A program made the position numbers and the translations under genes. Shown here in pieces: positions 33,213 through 45,711 of a DNA stretch of 64,000 nucleotides; positions within the stretch are counted from its first letter, which is position 1; each line of letters begins with the position of its first letter. The notes beneath the pieces are model-generated. The model saw nothing but the letters and a program-made list of their open reading frames with translations, did not search any database and had not been told where the DNA came from. Location of the stretch: contig CM074129.1 of assembly GCA_037178625.1 (NCBI GenBank), forward strand, positions 4,587,963 through 4,651,962. Reading direction: 5' to 3'. This DNA is from Skeletonema tropicum. Lineage: Eukaryota > Bacillariophyta > Thalassiosirophyceae > Thalassiosirales > Thalassiosiraceae.

Positions 33213-34017
33213 TCAAACTTCTTCTCTCTGCCCGATCTCATCGCATTCTTCTTCATCATCATCTCCACTCTCGTCATCGATATCAGCGTTGTATCGTGTC
33301 AAGAAATCATCGATTTGCTCTTCAGTGCACTTAATATGAGGCTTTAGGTGACCCTTCAAATCAACTGGTTCGCAGGTAGCAAGACGGTGTTTCATTTGAA
33401 TCAAATCATCATCTTTCTTGGTTGGGACGGATTTCGTTCCTTCAACCGCCTTGCTTTGATAAACGCCTTCAAGTTGTCGCAGTTGTAGGCTGATTTTCGG
33501 CCTTGCCAGATCGCAATCGCAAGAGCTGTCTGTATTCGTCGTTGACCGCATCGAATGCTACCGCCTTCTTCCAGAGTCTCTCGTACAATTTATCGACCTT
33601 CATCTGCGCAGATCGTTCTACCAGTGCAAGTACCTCACTATCAAGTGCAACAGTCCCACTTCAGAACAATCTGCCGGCAGTGAGTCTCCCCTTGATGTGT
33701 TCCAATGATCCAGCTGCTTGTTCACTTTCTCGACGACGCTCCGCTCGTGCCTGCTTGAGTGCCATATTTCTTTGAGTTGAAGAAGTCTCTCCGCAATCTC
33801 ATCAACAATTCGTTTGCGCTGTGCTTCCTGTTCCGGGAGATTTGAGGAGCAGGTGGAGGATCGATTCCGCCGCCGCCGTCACCCCTTGGAAGAGGGGTTG
33901 ACGCAGTTGATTATTCCGCTGACGCACTCGTGGACGATTTATTTCATCGTCATTATTATCATCAGCGTCATTTCTCTTTTGTGCGCTGTGGCGACTTACC
34001 CTAGATTTGGTGGGCAT
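33213..34017 (-). pseudogene. Unknown charged, helical protein, several frame breaks
   Basis: ATG 34017 starts MPTKSRVSRHSAQKRND. Coding-like sequence then moves through frames: EAQRKRIVDEIAERLLQLKE, MALKQARAERRRESEQAAGS, SEVLALVERSAQMKVDKLYE, KKAVAFDAVNDEYRQLLRL, then ISLQLRQLEGVYQSKAVEG and an acidic DIDDESGDDDEEE tail ending at 33213. Three shifts and one in-frame TGA (near 33660) interrupt it. The total is about 265 residues, dominated by Arg/Glu helices consistent with coiled coils. I do not recognise the family. It may be a pseudogene or intact with sequence errors. Confidence 0.5.
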
Positions 34018-34429
34018 TGCTGAAGGAGAGTGGAAGTACGGGAGTGGAAATGCAGTGTAATAATGGATGAACAGTGGACACTAAAGCGCCTAACTCATTG
34101 ACGATTATAATATTAATAATGCTGTAGTGCTGCTCATGTGCTCATTGTCGTCTTCATGAGGGGAGGAGGAGTGAAATTCTCGTAACGCGGTCGGAAAATG
34201 ACGGTCGTCGGCGTGACTGAAACTAAAAAGATGAGATGAAAAATAAATTCACACATCAATTCACAGCACATTCGACTTCATCAGCAACACCGCCTCCGAT
34301 AGCGCCTCGGTCGATGCGTTGGTGGCGGCCGATCATCATAACCTTCCATACATTGGCCTAGCTAACTCCCCCTGGCTTTACTACGCTCAAATCGACCGAC
34401 AAGGCGCTCGGAACGGACAGTCCGAAAAT

Positions 34430-34530
34430 TCATCTCATCTCAACGGGACAGACTCGTCCAACGGGACAGATTAGTTTTAGACTGGTATCTGAATATCTGT
34501 TGCATCGCCAGCAGATATCGTAGGCAGATA
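34430..34530 (-). repeat. Dispersed repeat, second copy (inverted)
   Basis: Contains AACGGGACAGA twice, TTTTAGACTGGTATCTGAAT and TCTGTTGCATCGCCAGCAGA; partners at 31831-31920 and 36170-36245. Confidence 0.6.
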
Positions 34531-36391
34531 TCTGATAGCTGTGGCTGGGTGTATTTTTGATCCGGCGCAGCCGGATCAGCGCTGCACGAAGAGAGGAAAG
34601 AAAGGAAGGGGAAAGGAGAGGAGAAAGGGTAGGAGGATGTAGATGTATGCTCTGTTTTGATTTCACTAGCTTTAAAGCTAGTTATACCTGCTTTTGCTCG
34701 ATCCTAATTGCTGTCATTCTTTGTTGGGCCCCATGCTGTGCCTTGCGATGCTTTACATCATTGCCTCATGCTCATTAGAGGGTATACTACCACATCAATT
34801 CCATCTGTACCATACACGTTGCACGCGACGCTATGACCCACACTGTACATCCAAGCCAAATACCTCAAAGACATTCTAAATCTATTGCTCGTTTGTGTTG
34901 TTGCTATCAATTAAGTTGTGGTGCTTCGTTGTTGTGCTCGGCTGATGCTGGACCTTTTTAGATGCTGTCAAAGAAATGCTTTATTGCGGCTGCTGATCCG
35001 TCCTGGCTGGGCATGCACGGGATGTGGTCAGTGTGTCAGATGTCTTCTTCTAAGCCTCCTCGAGATTATGATTGATTGCCATGCCAGTCGAACAATTGTC
35101 ATGCCAGTCGATCTATGTGGAACAGTGTTTCCTTGTCGTTTCAAATCGTTTTCTGAATCTAGATTATCTAGTGTAGGCATCTCTCCCTCTCTTCTTCATA
35201 CGCTACGCTAGTGATTTTGATTGCCTCTGGCATATCTGACATTAGAGTTGCTTTCCATCTTAACCTTCTATCTACTACCACTTGACTGCTAGTTGATTTG
35301 TATGTTTCTACTCTCTGTTGATTTGTATGTTTGGTTACAGTGTCACTGCTACTGGTGTTGTCATTATTGTTGTTATTATCATTCACTGTCGTCTTAGGCG
35401 TCGCGGCTGGTGATAATTAAGTGCATCGCTGCAGGAAATTACGGTGGCTGCTAGAGTACGTGTCCTCTCTCTGTAGTTGCTGCATCTACGTGCATGAACT
35501 GCAACTATTTGCATTTTTGTCTATTTTTGTATTCCGTGCAGTGTTGTCGAATAGCCAATGATCAAATTCACCCAAATCGAGCAGAATCTGCAAGGTAACC
35601 TACGGCGATGACATAATGCGACTTGCATTTCATTCGGTGGTGTTCATTTCTATCTACTTATACTGACTGCTGCGCTGCTTTGTGTGTTGGCATCGGAGCG
35701 AGTGCTGAAAAAACGAGCATGAACTTTCAGAGCAATTTCCTCGCACTTCTGATTAGCTACGCTTTTCCGAAGATGATATCGAGAGTGATTAGATTAAATG
35801 GATTGTCGGCTGCTGCATAAGTAAGTTCTTGAGTCGATATTGCTTCCACTGGAGTTGTATGGTTATTGCGAGGTTGGTCGACATCATGGTCCTTTGTCCT
35901 TCGCAAAAGCAAAGATCCAGTCTAAAATTTGGCGCGCCTCGAAAAGATCCATTCTAGTGTGGTCGGGCCGGTATTTTTACGGGTAAAATATTCTTGCCCG
36001 TTGTCTCCATCAAATTTGTGTGTGACGAAGTTAGTGTCTCCATCAAATTTGATGGAGACACCCGCTTCGGTGTGAAATCAGTTATTAGGGAGTAAGCTAG
36101 ACAGAGGCGGGTGAAAACTGAAAACGCTGTCTCCATCAAATTTTTTGGCCCCCGCTGTTTACCATCTGCCCGGATCGCGGAGTTTGTGTGGGGCTTTATA
36201 ATGAAATGGGTATCTGAATATCTGTTGCATCGCCAGCAGATATCTTCTCGCTCCATAGAGCTATCTTGGCTTGAGCTGGTTCAGCACACTGGTATATCTT
36301 ATAAGGCAATTGGTCTCGAGCTGTTCTAGCGACTGATCAAAATCAGTAAATTATCGAGTGTTCGCCCCCAGACCCAGCGCTTGGGCTGATG
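34531..36391. other. No gene; hairpin cluster at 36000-36145
   Basis: TGTCTCCATCAAATTTG recurs four times between 36003 and 36145, one pair forming a perfect GTCTCCATCAAATTTGATGG palindrome at about 36038-36061. The third copy of the dispersed repeat lies at 36170-36245. No supported coding frame. Confidence 0.5.
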
Positions 36392-36482
36392 AATTATTTG
36401 GCAGCAAAGGCAAAGGCAAAGGCAAGCAAAGGCAGAGGCGAAGGCAAAGGCAAAGGCAAAGGCAAAGGCAAAGGAAAAGAAA
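36392..36482 (+). repeat. GGCAAA hexanucleotide tandem array
   Basis: About fifteen imperfect copies of GGCAAA with occasional GGCAGA/GGCGAA variants. In one frame it encodes a short Ala-Lys-Gly repeat, but there is no supporting gene context. Confidence 0.8.
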
Positions 36483-36717
36483 GTCTGCCTGCGCCAAAGT
36501 TCGAATCCAAAGTGGAAGTGAAGTTTGTTGACATCGTTGAAATGTTTGGCAAGCTTCTTTAAGCTAGCGCTATCGTTACTTTGCAGAGTTCGGTCAAATA
36601 TATTCGGTATATATGGCTGTACATCACTTTATCTTTATTACAATATTACAATATACCAATACCTACTAAATAAACATAAACAACGTTTGTGCTTGTGCCC
36701 TCTACTTCTACTTCTGT

Positions 36718-39700
36718 CTATGGCTCAATGGTGAGGCAACGACGAATCCAAAACAATCTTTCATCGCAGCAATGTGCCTTGCTATCATAGAGCTCGTCCC
36801 ACGACTCTGCATAGCCACCACAAGGCGACGGCCCATCACAATCTTGAACGCACGTGTTCGCACTAAATTTGACATACCACTTTGCTGTACTGTAGTCTAC
36901 AGCTACAGCTGTAGATGAAGGTGAAGACACTGGAGATGAAGGTGAAGACACTGACGCTGAAGCTGATGAGCCCGGACAGTCCTTCCTCCAGAACAACAAC
37001 TCATCACAACAAATTTCTATACTACTATAGAGTTCTTCCCACGATTCTGCAATGCCACCACAAGGCGACTCTCCAGTGCAATCTTGGACACACTCATAGT
37101 TGTCCCAATCGACGTACCACTTCTCTGAACCTACATCTACATTTCCACCACCACTTGCACTGCCTGAAGATGAAGAGCTAATGCAATCATTCTTGTAGGA
37201 CAACCTTACATCGCAGCACTGCTGCTTGCTACTGTAGAGCTCTACCCAAGTATTTGCAATTCCACCACAAGGTGAATTTCCAACACAATCTTGGATGCAT
37301 GTTTCGGTATCCCAATCGACGTACCATTTATCTGTACCAGCTTCAGTTGATTCGCCTAGGCACTCACGAATATTCCAGTAGTAGTGTCTCTCACAGCATT
37401 CTTCTCTTGTATTGAATAAGTAACTTTCGGTCTCGACCAGCATGTAGTAGGGCTCCTGGCCTATACAGAAACAGAAGAGATATTGAAGGTGAAGATAAAT
37501 CAGCTATGTTGCAGGTATCAACATATGACAGATACACACATCTAGAGAGCATTTGCATTTGCTAACTTACCATCATTTTTGCATTCCCTATTTGATCCAT
37601 TCCAATCAGGGTAAAATAACCGCGTAATGCAATCATCATGGTCCAGCGGATATCTTTTCATACAAGCATCAAATTGATATCCATCAAAGAACTTTTTACA
37701 GCAAGCTTCCAACGTGCTAGATAGCCAAGTTATAGGATTCAGCGCCATGTAATCTGGCTGATCACCATCGTTCCTGTTGAGAGAGCCACAAGCACAAGCA
37801 CAAGTAGTAAATGAAATGAGAATTATTCATCTGCGCATTGAATAAATATGCAGACTGAGCAGAGAATAGACTCACCTACACCCATCATTGCCTTGTGTCC
37901 AATGAGGATAGAACAAATATACACCATGTGGCATCGAAGGTGCTTCAGTTGGTGATGCAGAGGGGGCGCAAGAAGGAGCAGAAGAAGGTACTGTGGATGG
38001 TTCCAAGGAGGGCTCTGACGAAGGATCTGTAGAGTGCTCAGATGATGGCTTCGTGGAAGGCTGTAGTGATTCGGAGGGCTCCATACTAGGCTCTGATGAT
38101 GGCTCGGATGAGGGAAGCATACTAGGCTCTGACGATGGCTCGGATGAGGGAAGCATACTAGGCTCTGACGATGGCTTCAGCGATGGATCTGGTGTAGGTG
38201 TAGGTGCAGCTCCAGATGAGGATGGAGGTGTTACTGTTCCAGGCCCAGGTGGTACAGGTACAGCTAATATCAAAGTCGGCTTCAACGACGGCTCGCTTGA
38301 GGGCTGCGCACTTTTTGAGGGAGACAAACTCGGCTCAGCTGAAGGTTGCGAGGATGGACCTGACGAAGGCATTGCAGAAGGTATAGATGAAGGCTCCGCC
38401 TCCGCACTTTCAGAGGGAGCTACACTTATACTTGGCACAGTCGAAGGCTCAACAGACGGCGCAGTTCTCTCCGTACAAGTGTCACCAATCCATTCGCAGT
38501 TACTGCAGTAAATGCATTGATTTACTTTCAGTTCAGTGCATGGCGAACAATTCCATAATTCCTGGCAACCGGTGTCTTTTCCTAATCCTGCAATCCATTC
38601 GCAATTAATGCATTGACCGCATTGCGGATTTACCAGTGGAGGATTCATGCATGATGGACATAATGTTTTGGAAATGCACTCTCCGTTCGACCAGACGCAG
38701 TCAGTACATAAATCGCATTGATTTTTGCTCCTTCCATCGCAGGCTTGATAACATGTCGCCAATTCAACGCATTCTCCTCCTGGACTCCAGTCGCAGTTAT
38801 TGCACGCCCTGCATTGTTGTTGGTCCCATTTGGATTCAGTATCATTGCTATTGCATGATGAACATGACTCTGATCCAATGCATTTTGCATTACTCCATTC
38901 GCAGTATGATCCGCATGAATAAATGCAATCTTCAAAGCTCAAATCATAACACGATGTAGTTGATGTACAAGAAGTAGAAGCAGAAGTAGTACTTTGCAGT
39001 CCTCGTTGTATATGTGTCATTGCTGTCGAAGTACTCTCCCTAGAGCCAGAGCATTGATGCGCAGAAGAGTGAACATTATTTTTGTTCACATAGGGAGTAC
39101 CAGCAACATCTATCCAAGCCGTGGCCCCACCTCGACCTTCTTCCTCGCCTAGACCGTAAGAATGCTGTTGTAGAATGAAAAATGGATGCGTGTGAGAAAA
39201 CGTTTTGTTTGATGCTAATGCTAATGAATCAGTCAATCCACCATATCCCTACATGTACTTACCAGGACCATTCTCTGCCCGACATCTATGGCATAGAATC
39301 GTACACGACAACTGACAGAAGAAGAGATGGTATCATAGAATTCACCTTCTTCGTGCGGGCCACACCCTCCCGGCTCAACGATCAACATGCGGTACAAATA
39401 TTGATGGTAGGGATGAGTATCAGTACCACTAATTGTCCACTCATAGATTTCACCATATCGGATAGTTTCAAGAGGCACGTCTTCGTCCCAGCTTTGTGCA
39501 CCTGACATGCCAATCGCTAACGTACCATCAGGAGTAGCGGATTCCAAACCGATAAGGGAAGCTGGTTTTCGTGGGGCATCACCAAGGTCTAATAGTTCAT
39601 GTAAATCGGTGTTGGAGTCGAATATACCTGCCACTATTGTTGCGACGTCTCCCCTCCCCCAATGAATTGTAGTAGCACCGGCGGAGTCACAGTTTATGGC

Positions 39701-40674
39701 ATAGTCTGCACGGGACGCACCAGTCATATCAAAGCTAGATCCAGAGTAAGTCGTAAGAGGTGCATTATGCCAAATACCATCACTGGCGACTTTATACACT
39801 GTGCAGCTGCCACCATGAAACGACAGGGCGGCTGTTCTTGCGAAAGGCTCCACGGTAGAAACTCGCAGCCTATTCCATTTCCCAACTTGCACCTGAAAGG
39901 TCTCGTTTCGATTGGCGTTTCCAAGAACAGAAGTTGTTCCCATATCCGAAACTAGAAGCAACAACTCATTATGAGGATGAGCCCATGAGTTCAATTGAGA
40001 GTAATCATCGTCAATAATCAACATTCCGAAAGCAGCCCCTAACTGCGTCTGGTCGACGGTAAGAGCATGATAGTGGGGATGATACCAATTAGTACCGCCA
40101 GGATGATCCCACGGAATGTCCCACGTATAATCGATGCAATCACCTCCCGAAACGAATCTGGTGATATCATCGCCATCTTCGCTGCCGGCAATGTGAAGTC
40201 CATGAGTGTGAATGTTTGTCTTGATGGTCGAGTCCTCCACAGAGTTGCGAAGGGTGAGTTTATATCTGGTGCCTGGCGACATTCGAATGAGAGGGCCTGG
40301 TGTGCTACCGCACGGGGTGATGTCTCCTGGATTTCGATAACCTGTAAAGCATGCAGAGAAATGGTGTATTGGTATTGATAGCCGAGAATGTGATGAGAAA
40401 TGAGAATGAGTCAAAGTCAAAGACAAGCAACGTAGAATATGAATATATGAATATGACGAGCCGGGAGCTGGTCGGCGTCGGCGTGTCTTGACTTACCATA
40501 GTTTGAGCCTTCCTTGCAGAACTCGAGAGAAGCGCATTTTTCTTGACCGCAATCCGACCATATCAGCGTACTGGGGTATGCAGCGTTGACAATAACATGT
40601 TGTGCGTTTGATAATAACGTCATGGCGAAGGCGAGGATTACCGAAGTGTTGGTCGAACGAAAGTGATTCATCAT
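36718..40674 (-). CDS. Secreted multicopper-oxidase fold fused to Cys-rich and Pro-Ser-rich modules
   Basis: Five exons: 40674-40497, 40341-39263, 39164-37876, 37773-37571, 37460-36718. All introns are GT-AG, phases agree throughout and the CDS totals 3492 nt (1163 residues). Exon 1 encodes a signal peptide. Exon 2 is a multicopper-oxidase fold with HTHG (about residue 104), WYHPHYH (about 145) and [10 protein letters not shown] (about 369). The usual C-terminal HCH...H box is absent: the exon 2-3 join reads [20 protein letters not shown], so copper oxidation may be lost. Exon 3 holds five C-x2-C-x-W-x4-C modules (for example [15 protein letters not shown]), then about 150 residues of Pro-Ser-Ser repeats. 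Exons 4-5 encode two YPDW...CC modules and three KWYVDWD...CGG...CC modules. Likely location: cell surface or wall. The tail is paralogous to 58958-59627. Confidence 0.85.
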
Positions 40675-41069
40675 GGAAGAGAGCGAGTCTCGTTTGCCAG
40701 CATCAATATTTTGTTCTCTTGTGGCGGCGTCTGCGTAGAGTAAAGGCAGCAAGGGAGTATGCTATGCTAATGTTGATATTGATATGTTAGGGGAGCAAAA
40801 GTTCAACTTCATTGGCAGCCAAGTTGTGTCCATGTTTTTTCATGTCCACCTTTAGTCTTTACTTTGCTTCTCTCCGGGCAAAAGAACTGTCTTTGGTTCT
40901 CTGTTCTCTCATTCTCGTCATTTTTTCCGATCACGTCAGTTGCAAGACTACATAATTATTGTACAGGTAGCCTCAATTGTCATAACAACGATCTATCTAT
41001 TGATACTGTATTTGATTCCTCTGTTGGACGAGAATATTAACTATCTTCGGTACTCAAATGACCCTCTGA
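40675..41069. other. Intergenic, upstream of the fusion gene
   Basis: Probable promoter region. I see no distinct motif. CAAATGACCCTCTGAGG occurs twice in tandem at its right end (41056-41098). Confidence 0.4.
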
Positions 41070-41084
41070 GGTTTTTTTCAAATG

Positions 41085-41205
41085 ACCCTCTGAGGTTTTT
41101 TAGTACCGAGCGTGGTCGTCGACGATTCAGTTTTGTTTGGCCTCATCGGTTGAAAACCGGTAGGACACGATAGTGCGAACCCACACGTCCCTCAAATCGG
41201 GATCT
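41085..41205 (+). repeat. 120-bp dispersed repeat, direct partner at 43292-43412
   Basis: Both copies contain TTTAGTACCGAGCGTGGTCG, TTTTGTTTGGCCTCATCGG, TTGAAAACCGGTAGGACACG and GTGCGAACCCAC, with few differences. The 2.2-kb spacing in direct orientation is LTR-like, but no retroelement genes lie between. Confidence 0.65.
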
Positions 41206-43291
41206 ATCCAGCGTGACTTGAGAACTAAAATCTTCTACGATGCTATGATAGATGGCAGTAGAAGATAAACTATTGAATTATTGATCGTCGAAATTGACAT
41301 AGCACTTTTGTCACGCGATCTCAGCGGTAGCAGCGGCAGCAGTATCATCAATTATGCACAAGATGTAGTCGTCCATTACTGCATGCGTTCAAATAACTCT
41401 GACTGCCAGATCCAGATGCAACAAAACAACAACAACAACAATAAATAAAGGACCGCCAGCGATAAAGCTAAAGCACCGCCAGCATCCAGCGTCAACAACA
41501 GCACCTACGGTAACTAAACAACAAGGAATGAAAGCATGACACAACAAAATGGCAACGATTATGAACATTTTTATTTTCATGAATATACCAAATACTTTTA
41601 TGCAACAGTCCAGCAACTTTTACTTGCGGAGACTCAAGAACAAGAATTGAGGAAATGGACGAATAAATGCCGAAACGCCTAACTTTCCTCCGAGGAGATG
41701 GTGAATATTTATTAGCCTCACTTTCTGCATTGACATCAATTTCAACAGCACGAGCACGAGAATTCACTTCATTACGAATATCTATCTGCTAGAGCCACGT
41801 CTTCGCTACCGCTTCCACCAGCAACGGCATTACAATCCCTGCCACCAACAGAAACAGTACTTAGGTTAGCCCCTTAACTTGATATCACATCGACACTACA
41901 CTTGATATCATACTTAACCAGAAGATGCCCAGAGGATAATGAAAAAAATCACTAGCGATCACCATGGCGCACCTCGACCCCGTACGTGCTGACATCAACA
42001 ACACTAGCTACACATAAAATTAGACAGCCCCACTGCAGTAACTCCCTCTCCAATAGCCTTTCTGTGAAGTGATGTCCTCAGTTGGTCATCGACCGACGCC
42101 ATTGCTACATATCATGGCACCAAAGTAGAGGTGTCGGAAAATTGCGCTTTGACATCGGTGTGATGATACACATTCAATATGGTCTTCAGATGAATAGATG
42201 GAGCTGCTCTGCCACCGAACTGGTTTGCACACGCCAACTATATACTATTAAGCGGCGATCAGTTCCCTCTAGAGTGTGCCTGGGCGTTATATGACGCATG
42301 CAGTGGTATGGTGAATACAGGTGGTGAAAATGGATAATTTCCACAAAATACATCAAAAAGGAGAATGCATATATCTGACAGAATACAAGATGGTGATGAC
42401 TATTATATAACAATCAACGATGTTTGACCAGGTTTCTCTATTTCATTGCGGCTACAACATAATTGGACTGGTTGGAATATAGCATGTTTTCATGGAAAAT
42501 CAGGAGCCCTACACCGTCACATACACGAGTATTTGAAGTGATATTGAGTGCATTCACTCCGCGAAATAGGGGGCCTTTCACCACATAACACCAATGGCCA
42601 TCTGTTGCGAGCATTATACAGTGGTTTCAGGGTATCATATGACTCCTAACAGCACCATTCCTACCAGATGGCATCAAAGCAACAGCGGATGATTCGGCCT
42701 ACTACTCCATTATTACGTCTAATTGGCAAGTCATTAATAAAACTGATAATAATTATCAATTATCATAATATATAGAAGGTGTCTGTGACGCACCATGGCT
42801 ATTAATAACCGAATTGTATTAAATATGAGTATATCATGATGTTGCCCGGCAGGTGCAGAATTTATGTCTGCGTCGGTTAGAGCCGCATACCATCACAATG
42901 ACCTTGATTCGACCGCCGACGCTTACATAATCGGAATCTACATAAAAAATTGGATTAGACGGAGTGTCATTTATCATGGTTTTGGGTGCATTGGCCCAAT
43001 AGTACCATGGTTTGCCGTCGGATTCGTCATGGTGGAGATGTTTTTTTTTAGTGTGTGATGCGTGATGGCCGAGCACCGCCGCCGGCCGATGTCGATACTA
43101 CTGAAATGGCACCCCCAAGATCTCGGGGAATGGTCGGAATACCACCATGGCGCGTTGCAGAGGCGTTCTAAACTCACTAAATGGAAAGTTGTTGGTCTTT
43201 GAACCATAAGAATCGGCCTATTATTGACGAAGTTATGCTGTAAAGACGCTAACCCGGGGAAACCCGGGGCTGGGCATCTTCTGGTTAAGTC
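41206..43291. other. No supported gene between the direct repeats
   Basis: The minus-strand frame 42834-43076 (with DESDGKPWYYWANAP and a FYVDSDYVSVGG segment) looks more coding-like than its surroundings but is short and unassigned. A CAA run lies at 41420-41440. Confidence 0.3.
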
Positions 43292-43412
43292 GATTCCTCT
43301 GAGTTTCTTTAGTACCGAGCGTGGTCGTCGATGATTCAGTTTTGTTTGGCCTCATCGGTTGAAAACCGGTAGGACACGATAGTGCGAACCCACCGGTCCC
43401 GTCAAATCGGGA
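43292..43412 (+). repeat. 120-bp dispersed repeat, second copy
   Basis: Partner of 41085-41205. This copy ends in a small hairpin, GGTCCCGTCAAATCGGGAC. Confidence 0.65.
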
Positions 43413-43621
43413 CATGTGTCCTTCATGACGGCAGCAAGTCAATTTTGTTCACAAATAATGATACTTACCAAAAATTACGGTGTAAAATACGGCGGAATTC
43501 GGTATTCTGTGTACTTTCCCGGTGTAACTTTTACACTTTTTCTTGAAATACACGAATATATTTTATCTCAATTCCTCTTGCTTTGTTGGCTCTTTGCTGT
43601 GGCAAGTAAAAATACACGATA

Positions 43622-43956
43622 TCCCAACCATTTTTTGAAAACGGCAGTTTACTGCCGTTTTCTGTAGAGCTCTCTGGTATGTTTCTACGTGAGAGGCAAA
43701 ACGGCAGTTTACTGCCGTTTTCAAAAAAGCCTTTAGGCCTCACGCAAATAAGTAACATTTAGTTAGTGTGATGTGTGGCCTTTAGTTACTTTCTTGCGTT
43801 GAAGGGCTACATGTTTTTTGAGGGGAAAACACAAAAGGAGCTGCACTCTACTCGCTCTAGCTTTGAAAACGGCAGTGAACTGCCGTTTTCAAGCCGTATG
43901 GGTACTGAGCACAACTTGAAAACGGCAGTAAACTGCCGTTTTCAAAATGGTTGGGA
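43622..43956 (+). mobile_element. Palindrome-rich MITE, copy 2
   Basis: 335 bp with TCCCAACCATTTT ends and flanking TA (43620-43621, 43957-43958). Four complete hairpins AAACGGCAG...CTGCCGTTT lie near 43637, 43698, 43865 and 43918. Internal spacers (TAGAGCTCTCTGGTATG, AGGGCTACATG, AACACAAAAGGAGCTGCACT) align with the copy at 1089-1431 in order. Confidence 0.8.
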
Positions 43957-43970
43957 TATTACTCCATCTT

Positions 43971-43993
43971 CCGGTGTAACTTTTACACCGGGA
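43971..43993. repeat. GGTGTAACTTTTACACC hairpin, one of three
   Basis: The same 17-bp hairpin sequence occurs at about 46396-46412, and with an imperfect right arm at about 43519-43537. Confidence 0.5.
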
Positions 43994-44171
43994 GACAAAC
44001 CAGCCCAGTGGACTGCCCACGGTCATGCTTTTTGCGGCGATGCCCGTAAAGTACGTTCATGCGTTCACGAAAATTCAAAAATTTGTCACACTGCTCAATG
44101 GCAATGGCGACATGGACATGGCACCCTATCACACACTACTAATATCCAACTCACAATCACCGCCCACAAAG

Positions 44172-45683
44172 ATGCCGGATCTAATGAAGTCAAAGGGCCG
44201 CCCCAGCAAGAACAAGAAGAAGGCGCCGACGAAATCACCGCTGCGAATGCTTCCCGCAACAACCTCTCCTGCTGCCGATGCAAGTGCAAGGGCATCCACC
44301 GATCGTGTTGAAAAGATCCTAAGTGATATGATATAGAAAAAGAGTGTTTTTGATGACGGCAGCGTTGCAACTTTCCTCATTTGGTTTGGTACTTCTTTTC
44401 GATAACCGCATAGAAATTGAACGATGAGCACCTGGAAAAGATGATAGATGCTGACAATGAAGATCAGAACAAAAATGATCACAAGAGGACGGCTCTCCGA
44501 AATTATATCGTCGATGCTGTTGACGCGCTCAAACCATTGCGTGATAGGCACCACCATATCAGTTTCCTCAGGATAGATGGGGTGAAGCTCTTGATTATGA
44601 TATAGTTGTGGAGTACATATGACTACTAAGTTTAATGTTGCTGTGGTTGAACGTTCATGCGCCGAGAAGTACATGAAGGCGCTGAAAATAACAGATGAAA
44701 TCACCCCCGACATTGTAGTCGAAGATGGTAGAGTCTTCCAATGGAGCAATATAATGGAATACGCAGTGCAATTGCTTGGGTCTACGAAGTAGCAGTAGCA
44801 AGAGCGGAGATGCCTTTTGCGCAAGATCTTGGGACCTACATTAATAACACGCCACGTTGCTGCAGCAAAGCAACAACTCGGTCTCAAGCTCACGAAGGGC
44901 AAAGACGTGATGAAACCCGAAGTATACGAGGTAATTGCAGAGCATTTGAAAGTGGAGAGAAAGATATTTTCAATCATCTCCTGCTTCTTTTGGACTGTAA
45001 CTTGATGATTGATGAAGAGCAGTGAGAACTGTTTGAATGTGAAATGATACGCATTGACTTCGAGGAAGTTTACTTGAATTGTTTGTATTCGAGAAGGAGA
45101 AGGGTAAGCAGCTTGAGGCATGCACGGTCCATAGCACTGCTTCGCCAATCAAGAAAAGCCTCACATCTGTCTCGTGCTGTTCGCAAGGTAGATCTTTGCG
45201 TGTTTTCTGGCACCAACCAGTATACTAGGTAGAGTAGTCGAATGCATGATCTCGTTGAGGAAATGAAGGATGATTTTTACGACATTGGGATCAACTGGCA
45301 AGAACTTGGTACTCATTCTACTTGAAAGGCGTCGGAAGTATGGTCGCCAATGCCAGCACTGTGGGCCCATCGATTGTTGCCTTGTGTCTACGAGCGGGCT
45401 GGAAGCTTGGAGTTGTGACGGAGATGTATCACTTTCGTTAAGACGCAGGTGATTTGAATGTGGTAAGAAGAGCTGCCTGTCTCGATATCGAGACGACATA
45501 TTATGGATAATGCCGCCATATTTCAACTGTTTGGACTTGGACCAAGATGGCAAGCTTGCGGCAATGGCAATGGCAATGGCCAAAGCTGACCGCTGGCTGA
45601 AAGAGAACATTCCAAAGTTTTGGAGATTACAAAACAACAGCAATAGGCAGATGAAAATCTTGTGTATCGTAGGTCTACATTAA
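44172..45683 (+). pseudogene. Tyrosine recombinase of a diatom-type mobile element, dead
   Basis: A Lys/Arg-rich start (MPDLMKSKGRPSKNKKKAPT) is followed by segments in shifting frames: TRHVAAAKQQLGLKLTKGKD, VMKPEVYEVIAEHL, FNHLLLLLDCNLM, FEKEKGKQLEACTVHS, VFSGTNQYTR, ELGTHST, GVGSMVANASTVGPSIVALC, LRAGWKLGVVTEMY and AGDLNVVRRAACLDIE. From memory these follow the order of diatom tyrosine-recombinase-like proteins, including the LDW-x-LM, FPG-x-x-QY, H-S-x-R-K-G and RAGW motifs. The expected catalytic Arg of H-x-x-R is a TGA at 45323-45325, and a TAA replaces the residue before the AGD segment. There are several other shifts and stops, so the gene is dead. In the active family this enzyme breaks and rejoins DNA strands. 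Confidence 0.6.
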
Positions 45684-45711
45684 ATAATGTACATTTTTAC
45701 TTCAACAACCT

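Noticed and set aside
44129..45148. 339-codon minus-strand frame
   Set aside because: It lies antisense to fragments that match a tyrosine recombinase in order; its own product has no motif.
45161..45643. 160-codon minus-strand frame
   Set aside because: Antisense to the C-terminal part of the recombinase pseudogene.
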